Shown: piece after piece, positions 24,082-32,343 of the stretch | Numbering within the stretch: position 1 is the first letter of the stretch | Layout of the letters: every line of letters starts with the position of its first letter | DNA from: Clostridium tagluense | GTDB taxonomy: Bacteria > Bacillota > Clostridia > Clostridiales > Clostridiaceae | Length of the DNA stretch: 40,488 bases | Reading direction: 5' to 3' | Assembly: GCF_003865095.1 (NCBI RefSeq) | Contig: NZ_BHYK01000036.1 | Span: forward strand, 1-40,488 | The notes under the pieces: model-generated | Databases searched by the model: none | What the model was told of the DNA's origin: nothing | What the model saw: only the letters and a program-made list of their open reading frames with translations | Made by a program: the position numbers and the translations under genes

Positions 24082-24450
24082 ATGTCAGAATGTATATTTT
24101 GTAATTACAATAAATCAGAAATAATAGCAGAAAATAAATACACCTTTGCAATACTGGATCATTCTCCAGTAAATGAAGGTCATTCTTTAATTATACCTAA
24201 GAGACATTTTTCAAATTTTTTTGAAGCCACAGAAGAAGAAATTAAAGCAATATATGGCTTATTGCACGAGGTAAAAGAAATTTTTGATATTCAATATGAA
24301 CCAGATGGCTATAACATAGGCGTAAATATAGGCGCTTATGCTGGGCAAACTATAGAGCATATGCATGTACATTTGATTCCTAGATATGTGGGGGATGTGG
24401 GTAATCCTAGAGGTGGAGTTAGGGATTTGAAAGAGGCACTGGTGGAGTAG
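24082..24450 (+). CDS. HIT family hydrolase
   Basis: A 122-aa histidine-triad protein that hydrolyses or transfers nucleotidyl groups of dinucleotide or nucleoside-phosphoramidate type substrates. It has CIFCNYN at the start (possible structural Cys pair), FAILDHSPVNEGHSLIIPKRH, and the catalytic triad His93-x-His95-x-His97 in EHMHVHLIPR. Length is normal for bacterial HIT proteins of the Hint/Fhit-like branch. AAGGAG precedes the ATG. A short relic of a second copy follows at 24491 and a longer broken copy lies at 26134-26414, on the other side of the MATE gene. Confidence 0.9.
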   Translation: MSECIFCNYNKSEIIAENKYTFAILDHSPVNEGHSLIIPKRHFSNFFEATEEEIKAIYGLLHEVKEIFDIQYEPDGYNIGVNIGAYAGQTIEHMHVHLIPRYVGDVGNPRGGVRDLKEALVE

Positions 24451-24490
24451 TTCTATAATATTCCTAATAAATCCTTTCATCCTAATAACT

Positions 24491-24610
24491 GTAGGAATTT
24501 ATGCTAGGCAAACTATAGAGCATGTGTATTTTATTCCTGGGTATATAGGGTATGTGAGTAATCTAAGGGTAAGGTGAGAAATTTAAAAGAAAATTTGATG
24601 GAGTACGATG
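24491..24610 (+). pseudogene. Relic of a HIT gene 3' end
   Basis: About 120 bases resemble the last third of the HIT gene just upstream. GGAATTTATGCTAGGCAAAC and the following ATAGAGCATGTGTATTTTAT correspond to the GAYAGQTIEHMHVHLIP region. The triad is spoiled (CATGTGTATTTT) and the frame has a stop. It is the oldest-looking of the HIT copies. Confidence 0.6.
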
Positions 24611-24626
24611 AATCGGCATTAGGAAA

Positions 24627-26113
24627 ATCTATAGGTTTTCAGTTATTGGAACAAGACTAATAGATTGTGAAGTTATAAATATTTTATGAGATTTAAGCGG
24701 GGGGATCACTTAATGAGAATTGATTTAACTAAGGGAAATATTTATAAGAAACTTATAATTCTAGCAATACCTATCATGGGAACATCGCTGATACAAGCAG
24801 CCTATAGCATGACAGATATGATATGGGTTGGTAGATTAGGATCTAGGGCTGTTACTGCAGTAGGCGCGGCGGGATTTTTTACTTGGTTTGCTTTCGCTTT
24901 TATTACAATCCCTCAAATAGGAGCAGCGGTTGGAGTATCCCAATCTGTAGGGAGAAAAGATATAAAAGAGACCAAGAGCTATATAAGGCATTCAGTGCAA
25001 ATGAATATAGTTTTTGCTATTTTGTATGGGGCTACATTGATAATATTTAGAAAACAGCTTATAGGTTTTTTTAACATTAAGGGTGAGGATATTGTTAGTA
25101 TGGCAATAAGTTATATTGTTATAGTTTCTGCTGGGATGATATTTTTCTTTTTACCTCCTGTACTTACAGCAATATTCAATGGTCATGGAGACAGTCGGAC
25201 GCCTTTTAGAATAAACGTAGTAGGGCTTATTGTTAATATCATACTTGATCCTATTTTAATATTTGGACTAGGACCATTCCCGAGAATGGGAGTTCCAGGG
25301 GCAGCTATAGCAACAATATTTGCCCAGTTTGTTGTAACAGCAATATTTATTTATGTCATAACAAAGAAAACTGATTATTTTGACGGAGTGAATTTTCTAC
25401 AAAAACCTGATTGGCTTCATATGAGAAAAATTGTTAAGTTTGGATTGCCTGTTGCGGTGCAAAGTGGAGTATTTACGGTTATAGGAATGATTATAGCTAG
25501 GATACTATCGCAGTGGGGATCAACTCCTATTGCGGTGCAAAGCGTTGGGTCACAAATAGAATCAATAACATGGATGACAGCTGGAGGGTTTCAAACTGCA
25601 TTAGGTGCCTTTGTAGGGCAAAATTTTGGAGCGAAAAAGTGGGACAGAATTTATAAGGGGTATTTTATAGCTTTAGCTATTATTTCAATTATTGGAACAA
25701 TTACATCCTGTCTTTTAATATTCTTTCCTAGTCCTATTTTCTCTATTTTTATTTCGGAAAAAGCGGTAATAAAGGATGGTATAGTGTATTTGAGAATACT
25801 TGGAGTTTCACAGCTTTTCATGTGCATAGAAATGACAACAGCAGGAGCCTTTAATGGTCTTGGAAGGACAATGCCTCCTTCAATAGTAGGTATTGTGCTA
25901 AATATGCTTAGAATACCAGGAGCACTTCTATTGTCAATGTTTTTGGGACTTAGTGGGGTATGGTGGAGCATCAGCATTAGCAGTATCCTAAAAGGTTTAA
26001 TATTAACAAGTTGGTTTATCATATTTCTAAAAAGACATCCGGAAATAAGAGGGATGAAGCTTATTGATTTTTCTAAATTAAAAGTAAAAATAGATAATTA
26101 GCAAGTGAAAAAG
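24627..26113 (+). repeat. Segmental duplication, intact copy (MATE gene and flanks)
   Basis: About 1.5 kb, from AGGTTTTCAGTTATTGGAAC before the MATE gene to TAGCAAGTGAAAAAGG after it, is repeated with few substitutions at 32344-33775. Differences are one 19-bp insertion, one 78-bp deletion and scattered single bases. Identity starts and stops abruptly in the flanks. Confidence 0.9.
24713..26101 (+). CDS. MATE family multidrug/Na+ efflux transporter
   Basis: A 462-aa integral membrane protein with about 12 membrane helices. MATE features include GNIYKKLIILAIPIMGTSLIQAAYSMTDMIWVGRLGSRAVTAVG near the start and the mirrored second half (KFGLPVAVQSGVFTVIGMIIARILSQWG, GAFVGQNFGAKKWDRIYKGYFIAL). 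Family members export organic cations or drugs in exchange for Na+ or H+. The start at 24713 is preferred since GGGGGG lies 8 bases ahead; an upstream ATG at 24686 would place that site inside the gene. The copy at 32434 is broken, so this is the likely functional one. No terminator is obvious before the HIT pseudogene. Confidence 0.92.
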   Translation: MRIDLTKGNIYKKLIILAIPIMGTSLIQAAYSMTDMIWVGRLGSRAVTAVGAAGFFTWFAFAFITIPQIGAAVGVSQSVGRKDIKETKSYIRHSVQMNIVFAILYGATLIIFRKQLIGFFNIKGEDIVSMAISYIVIVSAGMIFFFLPPVLTAIFNGHGDSRTPFRINVVGLIVNIILDPILIFGLGPFPRMGVPGAAIATIFAQFVVTAIFIYVITKKTDYFDGVNFLQKPDWLHMRKIVKFGLPVAVQSGVFTVIGMIIARILSQWGSTPIAVQSVGSQIESITWMTAGGFQTALGAFVGQNFGAKKWDRIYKGYFIALAIISIIGTITSCLLIFFPSPIFSIFISEKAVIKDGIVYLRILGVSQLFMCIEMTTAGAFNGLGRTMPPSIVGIVLNMLRIPGALLLSMFLGLSGVWWSISISSILKGLILTSWFIIFLKRHPEIRGMKLIDFSKLKVKIDN

Positions 26114-26133
26114 GTAATAAGGGAGAGAAAACT

Positions 26134-26414
26134 ATGTCAGAATGTATATTTTGCAATTACAATAAATCAGAAATAATAGTAGAAAATAAATACACCTTTG
26201 CTATACTGGATCATTTCCCAGTAAATGAAGGTCATTGTTTGATATTCAGTATGAACCAGCGGGATATAACATAGGTATAAATATAGGAGCTCATGCTGGG
26301 CAAACCATAGAGCATTTGCATGTGCATTTAATTCCTAGGTATGTAGGGGATGTTACTGAGCCAAGAGGCGGAGTTAGAAATTTAAAAGAGGCGTTGTTGG
26401 AGTATGATGGTTGA
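26134..26414 (+). pseudogene. HIT gene copy with ~97-bp internal deletion
   Basis: The first 34 codons match the HIT gene at 24082 closely (MSECIFCNYNKSEII). After GGTCATT the sequence jumps to TTTGATATTC, corresponding to a loss of about bases 24186-24282 of the parent. The loss is not a multiple of three, so the frame runs into TAG. Beyond it, in another frame, the GQTIEHLHVHLIPRYVGD region is preserved with its histidine triad. It retains a GGGAGAG ribosome site. Confidence 0.85.
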
Positions 26415-26529
26415 TGCAGATATAATTGATTTTTAATAGGAAGATGCTTAATGGGGAAGTTAGCTTAAAGATTCAGTTGATAATGTTCAAAATTTAAGGT
26501 GAAATATGTAAATTACACTTGAAATAAAA

Positions 26530-26871
26530 CTCGTTCTGGATGTAGCAGTATATTGCGATAAAGAACAGATATTCAAAAGAGGATTTTTAGGAGTACCACA
26601 ATTAGTAGTATAGGTTTTGAGTCCTGGCAATTCAGAGGATGACACAATAAAAAAGAAAGATATTTATGAGAAATTTCATGTTCCCGAATATTGGATATCT
26701 TCACCTATGTCTAAGAAAGTATATGTATATAATTTAGAAAATGATAGATATAAATTAGAAGGAGAATATAAATTTTTAGAAGAAGACATAAAATCAAGTA
26801 GATTTGAAGACTTGAGGATAGATATAAAAAACATAGATTTGTTTGAGTATAATGAAGACGATGACATTTAA
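26530..26871 (+). pseudogene. Uma2 gene copy, 5' deleted and with a stop codon
   Basis: Homologous to the intact Uma2 gene at 34914-35492. The upstream leader is present from about 26445 (TGCTTAATGGGGAAG). Sequence then passes from GAAATAA directly into AACTCGTTCTGGATGTAGC, omitting the ribosome site and about the first 80 codons. An in-frame TAG at 26611 replaces the Glu of the VVEV motif. The remainder to 26871 is nearly identical (SPGNSEDDTIKKKDIYEKF). A short product from 26617 could not form the nuclease core. Confidence 0.85.
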
Positions 26872-27259
26872 ATAAAAATAAAACTGCATGTGGATCATTT
26901 AAAATATCCATAAACAAATAACGTATAACGTATTTTAATTTAATTAGAATCTTGTTAAATTTAACAAGAATTTAATTAAATAATTAACTTCAATATCTGA
27001 GAATACACTGAAATCACTGGCTTTTATGGAGTTAAGTCCTAGTTAAGAATGCTGTTAAATCTAATTAAATTTAACAAAATGGATAGTGGGTGAAGTTATT
27101 ATTACAAATGAATATATGGCTTGGAAAAGCATTTTCGAATTCTACTGTTTTAAATAATGAGCTTCACAGAATGGATTTAAGATGGTTAGTTAAAGCATAA
27201 TAATGATTAAAGAAGATTTGAGCAATCAACTAAAATAATAGTATTTATGGGGGAGCGAC
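26872..27259. other. Gene-free stretch with AT palindromes upstream of the PLD gene
   Basis: Contains CTTGTTAAATTTAACAAG (26951-26968), a perfect 18-bp palindrome. A related pair of half-sites, TGTTAAAT and ATTTAACA, occurs at about 27051-27076. Both may be operator sites for the cardiolipin-synthase-like gene. A 30-codon frame at 27108-27200 has no ribosome site and is not called. Confidence 0.4.
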
Positions 27260-28741
27260 ATGAGTTTATCAACTTTTTTTCTGATATTTATATATGTATT
27301 TAATATCGCATCTGTTTTTACATTGATTTTTGTAAAACGAAGTGATACTAGAGTTATATTTACTTGGCTCTTAGTATTCTTTTTTCTACCATATATTGGT
27401 TTTATTCTTTACTTTCTTATTGGCAGTAAACATAAAATGCGTGTTATGTCAAAAAAATATGGTATGAATGAAATTGAGGAAAAACACAGCAAAGCTCTTG
27501 ATAAACAAATTCATGACATTGCAGCAGATAAAATACAGTTTAAAGAAGTAAAAACTGAAAACTATAGAGATTTGATAACGTTGAATTCAAAAAATGCAAT
27601 GAGTTATTTTACTCAAAATAATAATGTAGAGCTTTTAATAAATGCAGAGCAAAATTTTTCTCGTATTTTTGAAGATATTAAAAATTCAACTAAAAGTATT
27701 GAAGTATTATATTATATTTTTAAAGCAAAAGATAATATTGGTAAAGAATTTGTTTCTCTATTAATAGAAAAGGCAAGTCAGGGAGTAGAAGTAACTCTAA
27801 TATATGATGGCATTGGTTCTTTAGGTACTCATATGAGAGATTTTAAGGAGTTAAAAGAGGCTGGTGGACATGTGTACAGATTTTTGCCATCAATGCTAAA
27901 AAGTTTTTTACATGTAAATTATCGCTTACATAGGAAAATAGTTATTGTTGATGGGAAAATTGCTCATACTGGCGGAATAAATGTGGGCGACGAATACTTT
28001 GGTTTAAAAAAGATAAATAAACCTTGGAGAGATACAACAATACGGTTGACTGGTAACTGTGTACTTTCACTTCAAACAAGATTTTGGACTGATTTGATTT
28101 TTTTGCAAAATCAAAGCTTTAGTAAGAAAAATAAAGCTACATTGATGTTCGATGAAAAGTTTTTGAAAAACCTTTATTGTCCAATTGAAGAAGGGGATAT
28201 AGGAGTACAAATAGTCTCAAGTGGACCTAGTACTCGTAATGATACTATAAAAGATGGATATGTTAAAATGATTACCACTGCCAAAAAATATTTATATATT
28301 CAAACACCATATTTTATTCCAGATAAAACACTATTAGAAGCTCTAAGGCTTGCTGCAGCTTGTGGTGTAGATGTTAGAATCATGCTTCCGGGGGTACCTG
28401 ATAAAAAATCTATTTATGCCGTTTCACTATTAAATGTAGCGAAACTCTTAAAGGACGGTGTAAAGGTATATTTGCATTCAGGTTTTCTTCATGCAAAAAC
28501 ACTTGTTATAGATGACCACGTTTCAACAGTAGGCACTGCAAATATTGACATGAGAAGTTTTAGCCTTAATTATGAGATCAATGCTTTTATTTATAATAAT
28601 GATTTTGCAATTAAGTGTCGTGATACATTTTTAAAAGATATGAAAGACTGTACAATATTCGATATTGAAACTTATTCAAAACGTGGTTTGTGGAAAAAAA
28701 TTTATGAATCTATTTGGCGTTTTATTGCTCCAATTGCTTAA
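27260..28741 (+). CDS. Cardiolipin synthase-like phospholipase D family protein
   Basis: A 493-aa membrane enzyme that most likely joins two phosphatidylglycerols to cardiolipin and glycerol. Two N-terminal membrane helices (about residues 4-25 and 32-54) are followed by two PLD domains. The HKD motifs are His224/Lys226/Asp231 (LHRKIVIVDGKIAHTGGINVGDEY) and His411/Lys413/Asp418 (LHAKTLVIDDHVSTVGTANIDMRS). The lengths and the IGSKHK start of the cytosolic part are typical of bacterial Cls. GGGGGAG precedes the ATG. It is a single gene with a terminator-like hairpin 130 bases downstream. It is intact, unlike many neighbours. Confidence 0.9.
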   Translation: MSLSTFFLIFIYVFNIASVFTLIFVKRSDTRVIFTWLLVFFFLPYIGFILYFLIGSKHKMRVMSKKYGMNEIEEKHSKALDKQIHDIAADKIQFKEVKTENYRDLITLNSKNAMSYFTQNNNVELLINAEQNFSRIFEDIKNSTKSIEVLYYIFKAKDNIGKEFVSLLIEKASQGVEVTLIYDGIGSLGTHMRDFKELKEAGGHVYRFLPSMLKSFLHVNYRLHRKIVIVDGKIAHTGGINVGDEYFGLKKINKPWRDTTIRLTGNCVLSLQTRFWTDLIFLQNQSFSKKNKATLMFDEKFLKNLYCPIEEGDIGVQIVSSGPSTRNDTIKDGYVKMITTAKKYLYIQTPYFIPDKTLLEALRLAAACGVDVRIMLPGVPDKKSIYAVSLLNVAKLLKDGVKVYLHSGFLHAKTLVIDDHVSTVGTANIDMRSFSLNYEINAFIYNNDFAIKCRDTFLKDMKDCTIFDIETYSKRGLWKKIYESIWRFIAPIA

Positions 28742-28868
28742 TAAGGTATTCTTTTTACTGATTTAGTTACTGAATATATAAAGTAATGTTATTGAACTTA
28801 TGAAGCTATGAACTTAATGTAAGTAATTTGTAGTTGAAATTGGGAACAATATTTTTGAAAGACGACGT

Positions 28869-28908
28869 AAAAATACCGTAAAATTCAATTGAATAATACG
28901 GCATTTTT
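28869..28908. terminator. Hairpin between the PLD gene and the GNAT fragment
   Basis: AAAAATACCGTA pairs with TACGGCATTTTT (28897-28908) with one A-C mismatch. It can act in both directions between the convergent genes. Confidence 0.65.
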
Positions 28909-28971
28909 AAGGGATTATTCGGTTTTAATAGTTGTGACGCTTAATATGAAAGATCCGTATTAACAAATACT

Positions 28972-29298
28972 CTAACCAATTAATTTTTCATAAAAGAATA
29001 AGAAACCATCTTCAGTTTGCCCAGTTTTTTTATAGCCAATTTTTTCATATAAATATTGATTTTTCACACTATAATAAGGCGTTCCCAGTACCCATTTTTT
29101 TATCTGTGGATGTAACTCTTCCATTAATTTCATTGTGTTGAATCCATAACCCTTATTGTGGTATTCAGGGTGAATACATAAATCTTCTAATTCATAAGAT
29201 TCAGTTTCCACGCTATGCAACCAAAAAAATCCAATTATATTACTATTAAGTGTGATCTTGTAAAATAAGAATTTTTTGATGAGTCGTCTAATTCTCAT
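28972..29298 (-). pseudogene. GNAT acetyltransferase, N-terminally truncated
   Basis: A 108-aa frame with the second half of a GNAT domain: ELEDLCIHPEYHNKGYGFNTMKLMEE is the acetyl-CoA-binding motif A (with NKGYG for the usual Q/RxxGxG/A), and KNQYLYEKIGYKKTGQ is motif B. The family is normally about 140-160 aa, and the first strand-helix unit is missing. No convincing ribosome site precedes the ATG at 29298. Either it is a truncated remnant or the real start has been lost to decay. Substrate cannot be inferred. Confidence 0.6.
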
Positions 29299-29464
29299 AT
29301 GTCGTCACAACAAAACCCATATTAAGCAGATATAGGTTTAGTTTGGACCTTTTGTGAATTTTACTTATATAATTCATTTCTCTTAGTGGGCGGTGATATA
29401 GTTAGGAAACAGAGCTTTTAATGATATTTCAGAAGAAAGGCCCTCTACTTATCAGTAATTACAA

Positions 29465-29476
29465 GAGCAAATGTTC
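29465..29476 (+). promoter_or_regulatory. LexA/SOS-like box before the Rpn pseudogene
   Basis: GAGCAAATGTTC, one base off the GAAC-N4-GTTC core. The following 50 bases, to the TATAAT at about 29525, match the region before the first Rpn gene (ACTATAAACAGGTAATATTA). Confidence 0.4.
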
Positions 29477-29535
29477 GCATATGATTTGAAATTATACTAA
29501 TACTATAAACAGGTAATATTATGATATAATAAAAG

Positions 29536-30227
29536 AATTCCAAACAACAAATAGGCAAGAGGATATAAGAAGATTTATGTTTTATGATGCATCTTTGCAT
29601 TATAAAGGGAATAGAAAAATAAGAACAGTAATAGTATATTCTTCAGATATTAAAAAGGCTGAAAGTTATATAGATGCAGGAAGTATCAAATATAATATAG
29701 AGGCCTATTATATGAGTAATATAGATGGTGATGAAAAATATAATTATTTAAAAAATAAAATTGATAGTAATGAAGAACTTACAGATGAAGAGGTATTAGG
29801 TTTAACATTTATACCCTTAATGAAGGGGAAACTAACCAGATGAGAAAGAACTATAAGAAGTATAGAATTAGCAGATAAGATAAATATAAGTGATAGTAAA
29901 TTAAAGTGTCTTACAATGTTGTATGCATTATTAGAAAAATTTGGAGACGCTGAAAGCAAGAAAAAATTTAAGGAGGTATTTAATATTACAGAAATAGGGA
30001 AAATGATATTAGCAGATGGAATTGCTAAGGGAATAGAAAAGGGAATAGAAAAAGGTAGGAAATAAGGAAAAGCACAGCTTTTATTAAAGCAATTAACTAA
30101 GAGATTCAATAAAATACCAAGTGAATATAAAAATAAGATAATGGAATTACCAGATGAAACTATAGAGATAATAGGGCTTGAATTATTTGACATGAAAGAA
30201 GTGAAAGAAATAGAGAAATTTTTTTAG
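29536..30227 (+). pseudogene. Decayed Rpn/PD-(D/E)XK gene
   Basis: A copy of the gene at 16617-17513. The promoter region is intact, but the sequence passes from TATAAT almost directly into GAATTCCAAACAACAAATAG, which corresponds to codons 65-70 of the parent. The ribosome site, start and first ~64 codons are therefore missing. Two nonsense changes follow: TGA at 29841-29843 (parent AGA ACA) and TAA at 30063-30065 (parent GAA). The remainder is over 90 percent identical by eye, so the decay is recent. Confidence 0.9.
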
Positions 30228-30283
30228 TATGGAACTTCATAATAAAGAAATTGAAAGATTGCAAGAAAAAACCGGATCCATAT

Positions 30284-30329
30284 AAAAAAATGCAAACTAC
30301 ATATCTTTTGATAGGGAGTTTGCATTTTT
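30284..30329 (+). terminator. Terminator after the Rpn pseudogene
   Basis: AAAAAAATGCAAACT pairs with AGTTTGCATTTTT (30317-30329). The stretch 30330-30490 between it and the IS element shows nothing I can name. Confidence 0.75.
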
Positions 30330-30492
30330 ATTTATCTGTAGCTACAAGTATTACATACACACTGGGATATTTTATTTCTGAGATATGTAACAAATATTCA
30401 GTACTTGGAAATGTTTAAAATTTGAGAAAATAATAAAAATCATATATACTATGGTTACTGCTATAAGCATTAAAATGATTAACTGTCAACTA

Positions 30493-30515
30493 CCACTAGC
30501 CTAAAGGCATAGTGG
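30493..30515 (+). repeat. Left-end imperfect palindrome of the IS element
   Basis: CCACTA and GCCT pair with AGGC, a bulged A, and TAGTGG. The single bulged base in the 3' arm is typical of the hairpins recognised by IS200/IS605 TnpA. The same design is at the right end. Confidence 0.75.
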
Positions 30516-30766
30516 CTTGTAGGAGATAATATCAATCATTAAGCCAAGTTGAATAGCCTAAGTATCAAATTACTACGTTATATGAGAATATATAGTTACC
30601 CATGGATACTTCTCGAGTCTGTGGCTCTAAGCTTTAATATTAAACATCTCTGAGGGTAGGAGAAGTGTATTAAAGATATAAAACCTTATATAACATTGGC
30701 GAAGAGAACTTACCTTAATATAGTAATATATTAGGAGTTTAAATTATCTGAAAGGATGTGTAATTA
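30493..30766 (+). ncRNA. Probable omega RNA (HEARO-like) upstream of iscB
   Basis: The 250 bases between the left-end hairpin and the iscB start hold no gene. They contain several local pairings, for example around GGATACTTCTCGAGTCTGTG and CATCTCTGAGGGTAGGAGAA. IscB genes are known to be preceded by a structured omega RNA, called HEARO before its role was known. Its guide lies at the 5' end and is taken from sequence flanking the element's left end. Position and size fit; the fold was not computed. Confidence 0.55.
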
Positions 30767-31533
30767 ATGGTATATGTAATAAGTATTGATGGGAAACCAT
30801 TAATGCCAACATCAAATGCGAAATCAAGAATATTATTAAGAGAAAATAAAGCAATAGTTAAAGAATTAAAACCTTTCACTATTCAATTAAACTATAAAAC
30901 TGAAACCGAATATACTCAAGAAATCATTTTAGGTATAGATTCAGGTTACAACAATGTTGGTTTTAGTGCCGTAACAAATAATAAAGAATTATTATATGGT
31001 ATTTAATCAATAATTTGAAAGAAAATCATGATAATATTCATTCAACTTATGGCTATATAACTAAAAATCACAGGATAGAAAATAAGATAGAAAAAACTCA
31101 TTATAATGATGCTTTTGCAATAACTAAAGGTGTTAATCAAATAAGAAATACAGAAATATTTGCAGTTAAGCAGTCAAGAAGAAATAATAGAAGTTTAGAA
31201 ATGTTTTATGATGCAAAATATATTGATATAAGAACTGGTGAAAAGGTTAGTGGTGGAGATTTAAATAATGGAAGAAGAACAAGGGATGAGAATTTAAATT
31301 CTGAAAATCTTCATCAATATAGAGGACAGGAATTGTCAAAAGGACAAAGAAGAATACGAAAAGTTAGATACTTTTATCAACATAATGATTTAGTTAAATA
31401 TGAAGGAAAAGTATATAGTGTTAGAGGAACTCAGAATGGTGGGGCGTATATAAGATTAAATGAAATAAAAAAAGTTCCTAGAGTAGATTTATTAATACCT
31501 TATAAATTTAACAAAGGGATAGTGTGGATTTAA
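30767..31533 (+). pseudogene. iscB: IscB RNA-guided nuclease, internally deleted
   Basis: The first frame (30767-31006) encodes the diagnostic PLMP domain (SIDGKPLMPTSNAKSRILL, ENKAIVKELKPFTIQL) and the first RuvC strand with its aspartate (LGIDSGYNNVGFSAV), then stops after ELLYGI. The second frame (31015-31533) begins at the far end of RuvC (TYGYITKNHRIENKIEKTHYNDAFAI, RuvC-III His/Asp) and runs through the C-terminal target-adjacent-motif domain (GQELSKGQRRIRKVRYFY, YEGKVYSVRGTQNGG). Bridge helix, RuvC-II and the HNH nuclease are gone, roughly 200 residues, and the frames do not match. GAAAGGA precedes the ATG. IscB is the ancestor of Cas9; this copy cannot cut DNA. Confidence 0.88.
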
Positions 31534-31769
31534 TGGATTATATAAGTCAGAATCATTCAAAACATTTAATATTTTCTTGTAAGTATAGAAAGAAACTTTT
31601 AATAAGATATGGAAAAGAAATTAAGAAAATATTATGTGACATTGCAGAAGAAAAAGATTTAAATATAATAGAAATGGAAGTTGATAAAGACCATATTCAT
31701 ATATTGGTTCAATATCCACCTACAAAATCAAGGATAGAACGTTATTCATCCACTACCCTAAAGGGATAG
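31533..31769 (+). pseudogene. tnpA: IS200/IS605 transposase TnpA, N-terminal part
   Basis: About 78 residues of a Y1 (HUH) transposase. HSKHLIFSCKYRKKLLIRYG opens the domain and VDKDHIHILVQYPP contains the His-hydrophobic-His metal-binding motif. The frame then runs through TKSRIERYS straight into the right-end hairpin and stops, so the helix with the catalytic tyrosine is lost. The ATG overlaps the iscB stop (TAATG). The extreme N-terminus is also odd, MDYISQNHSKH instead of a longer lead. Most likely an internal deletion joined the middle of tnpA to the right end. Confidence 0.85.
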
Positions 31770-31772
31770 TGG
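31750..31772 (+). repeat. Right-end imperfect palindrome of the IS element
   Basis: CCACTA and CCCT pair with AGGG, a bulged A, and TAGTGG. It differs from the left-end hairpin only by compensating bases in the inner stem (GCCT/AGGC against CCCT/AGGG). That covariation supports selection on the structure. Confidence 0.75.
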
Positions 31773-31819
31773 CTTTCTACCTAATTCGTTGTAAAGGATG
31801 TTTTTGTAGTTTGCAGGAG

Positions 31820-31852
31820 ATTGCCACTTGCCATGTGGATGGCAAGTTTTTT
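31820..31852 (+). terminator. Hairpin with T-run, related to the dispersed GTGG repeat
   Basis: CTTGCCA pairs with TGGCAAG (31840-31846) followed by TTTTTT. The block TTGCCACTTGCCATGTGGAT is a variant of the dispersed repeat seen at 16464, 23697 and 36466, here shaped into a terminator. Confidence 0.65.
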
Positions 31853-31879
31853 GAGGCGTAAAATACAAGGGGGGTACAT

Positions 31880-32311
31880 ATGAAAGTAGCTAATTTAGTC
31901 GTAGAAGGGGAAAATATCAGAAGAATAAGTGATGTTTTATATAAGAACCAAGCTGAATCCAGTAAAGATGAACCACATATTTATAAAGACGGAGATATAT
32001 CAATACTAATGAGAGAGTCTTACTATGATAGAATTGCATCAACCCTTATGTCAGTTATTATTATGAAATTTATTGATGATAATAAGGTGGAAATAGAGAT
32101 AGTTATTAGTGGGGGTAAAAATGGAGTATTTATGGTGAGCTGGGGAGCTGAAAGCAGTGAAAATAGAGACATAATATATGAAATAATGAATTTATGTAAA
32201 ACTAATTCATGGGAGATAACAAGTATGGAACCTAAAAATATACTGGAATCAATAACTGAATCTACTATTAAGAAAATCAAAGAAAAAATAGTTAATCCTT
32301 TTAAAAAATAA
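31880..32311 (+). CDS. DUF6054-like protein
   Basis: A 143-aa soluble protein. The centre reads VEIEIVISGGKNGVFMVSWGAES, close to the glycine-rich 'SxGGxxGxFxxSWGAE' pattern I remember for DUF6054. The N-terminal part has KVANLVVEGENIRRISDVLY. The C-terminus is a long basic helix (TESTIKKIKEKIVNPFKK). The family assignment is tentative and no function is known. GGGGGG lies 6 bases ahead of the ATG. It is intact and stands alone between the IS element and the broken MATE copy. Confidence 0.6.
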   Translation: MKVANLVVEGENIRRISDVLYKNQAESSKDEPHIYKDGDISILMRESYYDRIASTLMSVIIMKFIDDNKVEIEIVISGGKNGVFMVSWGAESSENRDIIYEIMNLCKTNSWEITSMEPKNILESITESTIKKIKEKIVNPFKK

Positions 32312-32343
32312 TTATTTATGGAACAATTTAATTTATAACTCAG

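Larger units (their letters stand above)
30480..31790 (+). mobile_element. Decayed IS200/IS605-type element carrying iscB
   Basis: A unit bounded by two nearly identical 23-base imperfect hairpins (30493-30515 and 31750-31772), both followed by CTT. Inside are a probable omega RNA, an IscB gene missing its centre and the start of a Y1 transposase. Ends are estimated: elements of this kind have no inverted repeats and cut a few bases outside the hairpins. It is not expected to move by itself because the transposase lacks its catalytic tyrosine. Confidence 0.7.

Noticed and set aside
26617-26871. Separate 84-aa gene
   Set aside because: It is the 3' part of a Uma2 copy after an in-frame TAG. 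There is no start signal and the nuclease core is absent.
27108-27200. 30-codon frame before the PLD gene
   Set aside because: No ribosome site and no recognisable sequence. AT-rich DNA gives such frames by chance.
29577-29843. Separate 88-aa gene
   Set aside because: It is an internal piece of the decayed Rpn copy, bounded by the 5' deletion and a nonsense codon.
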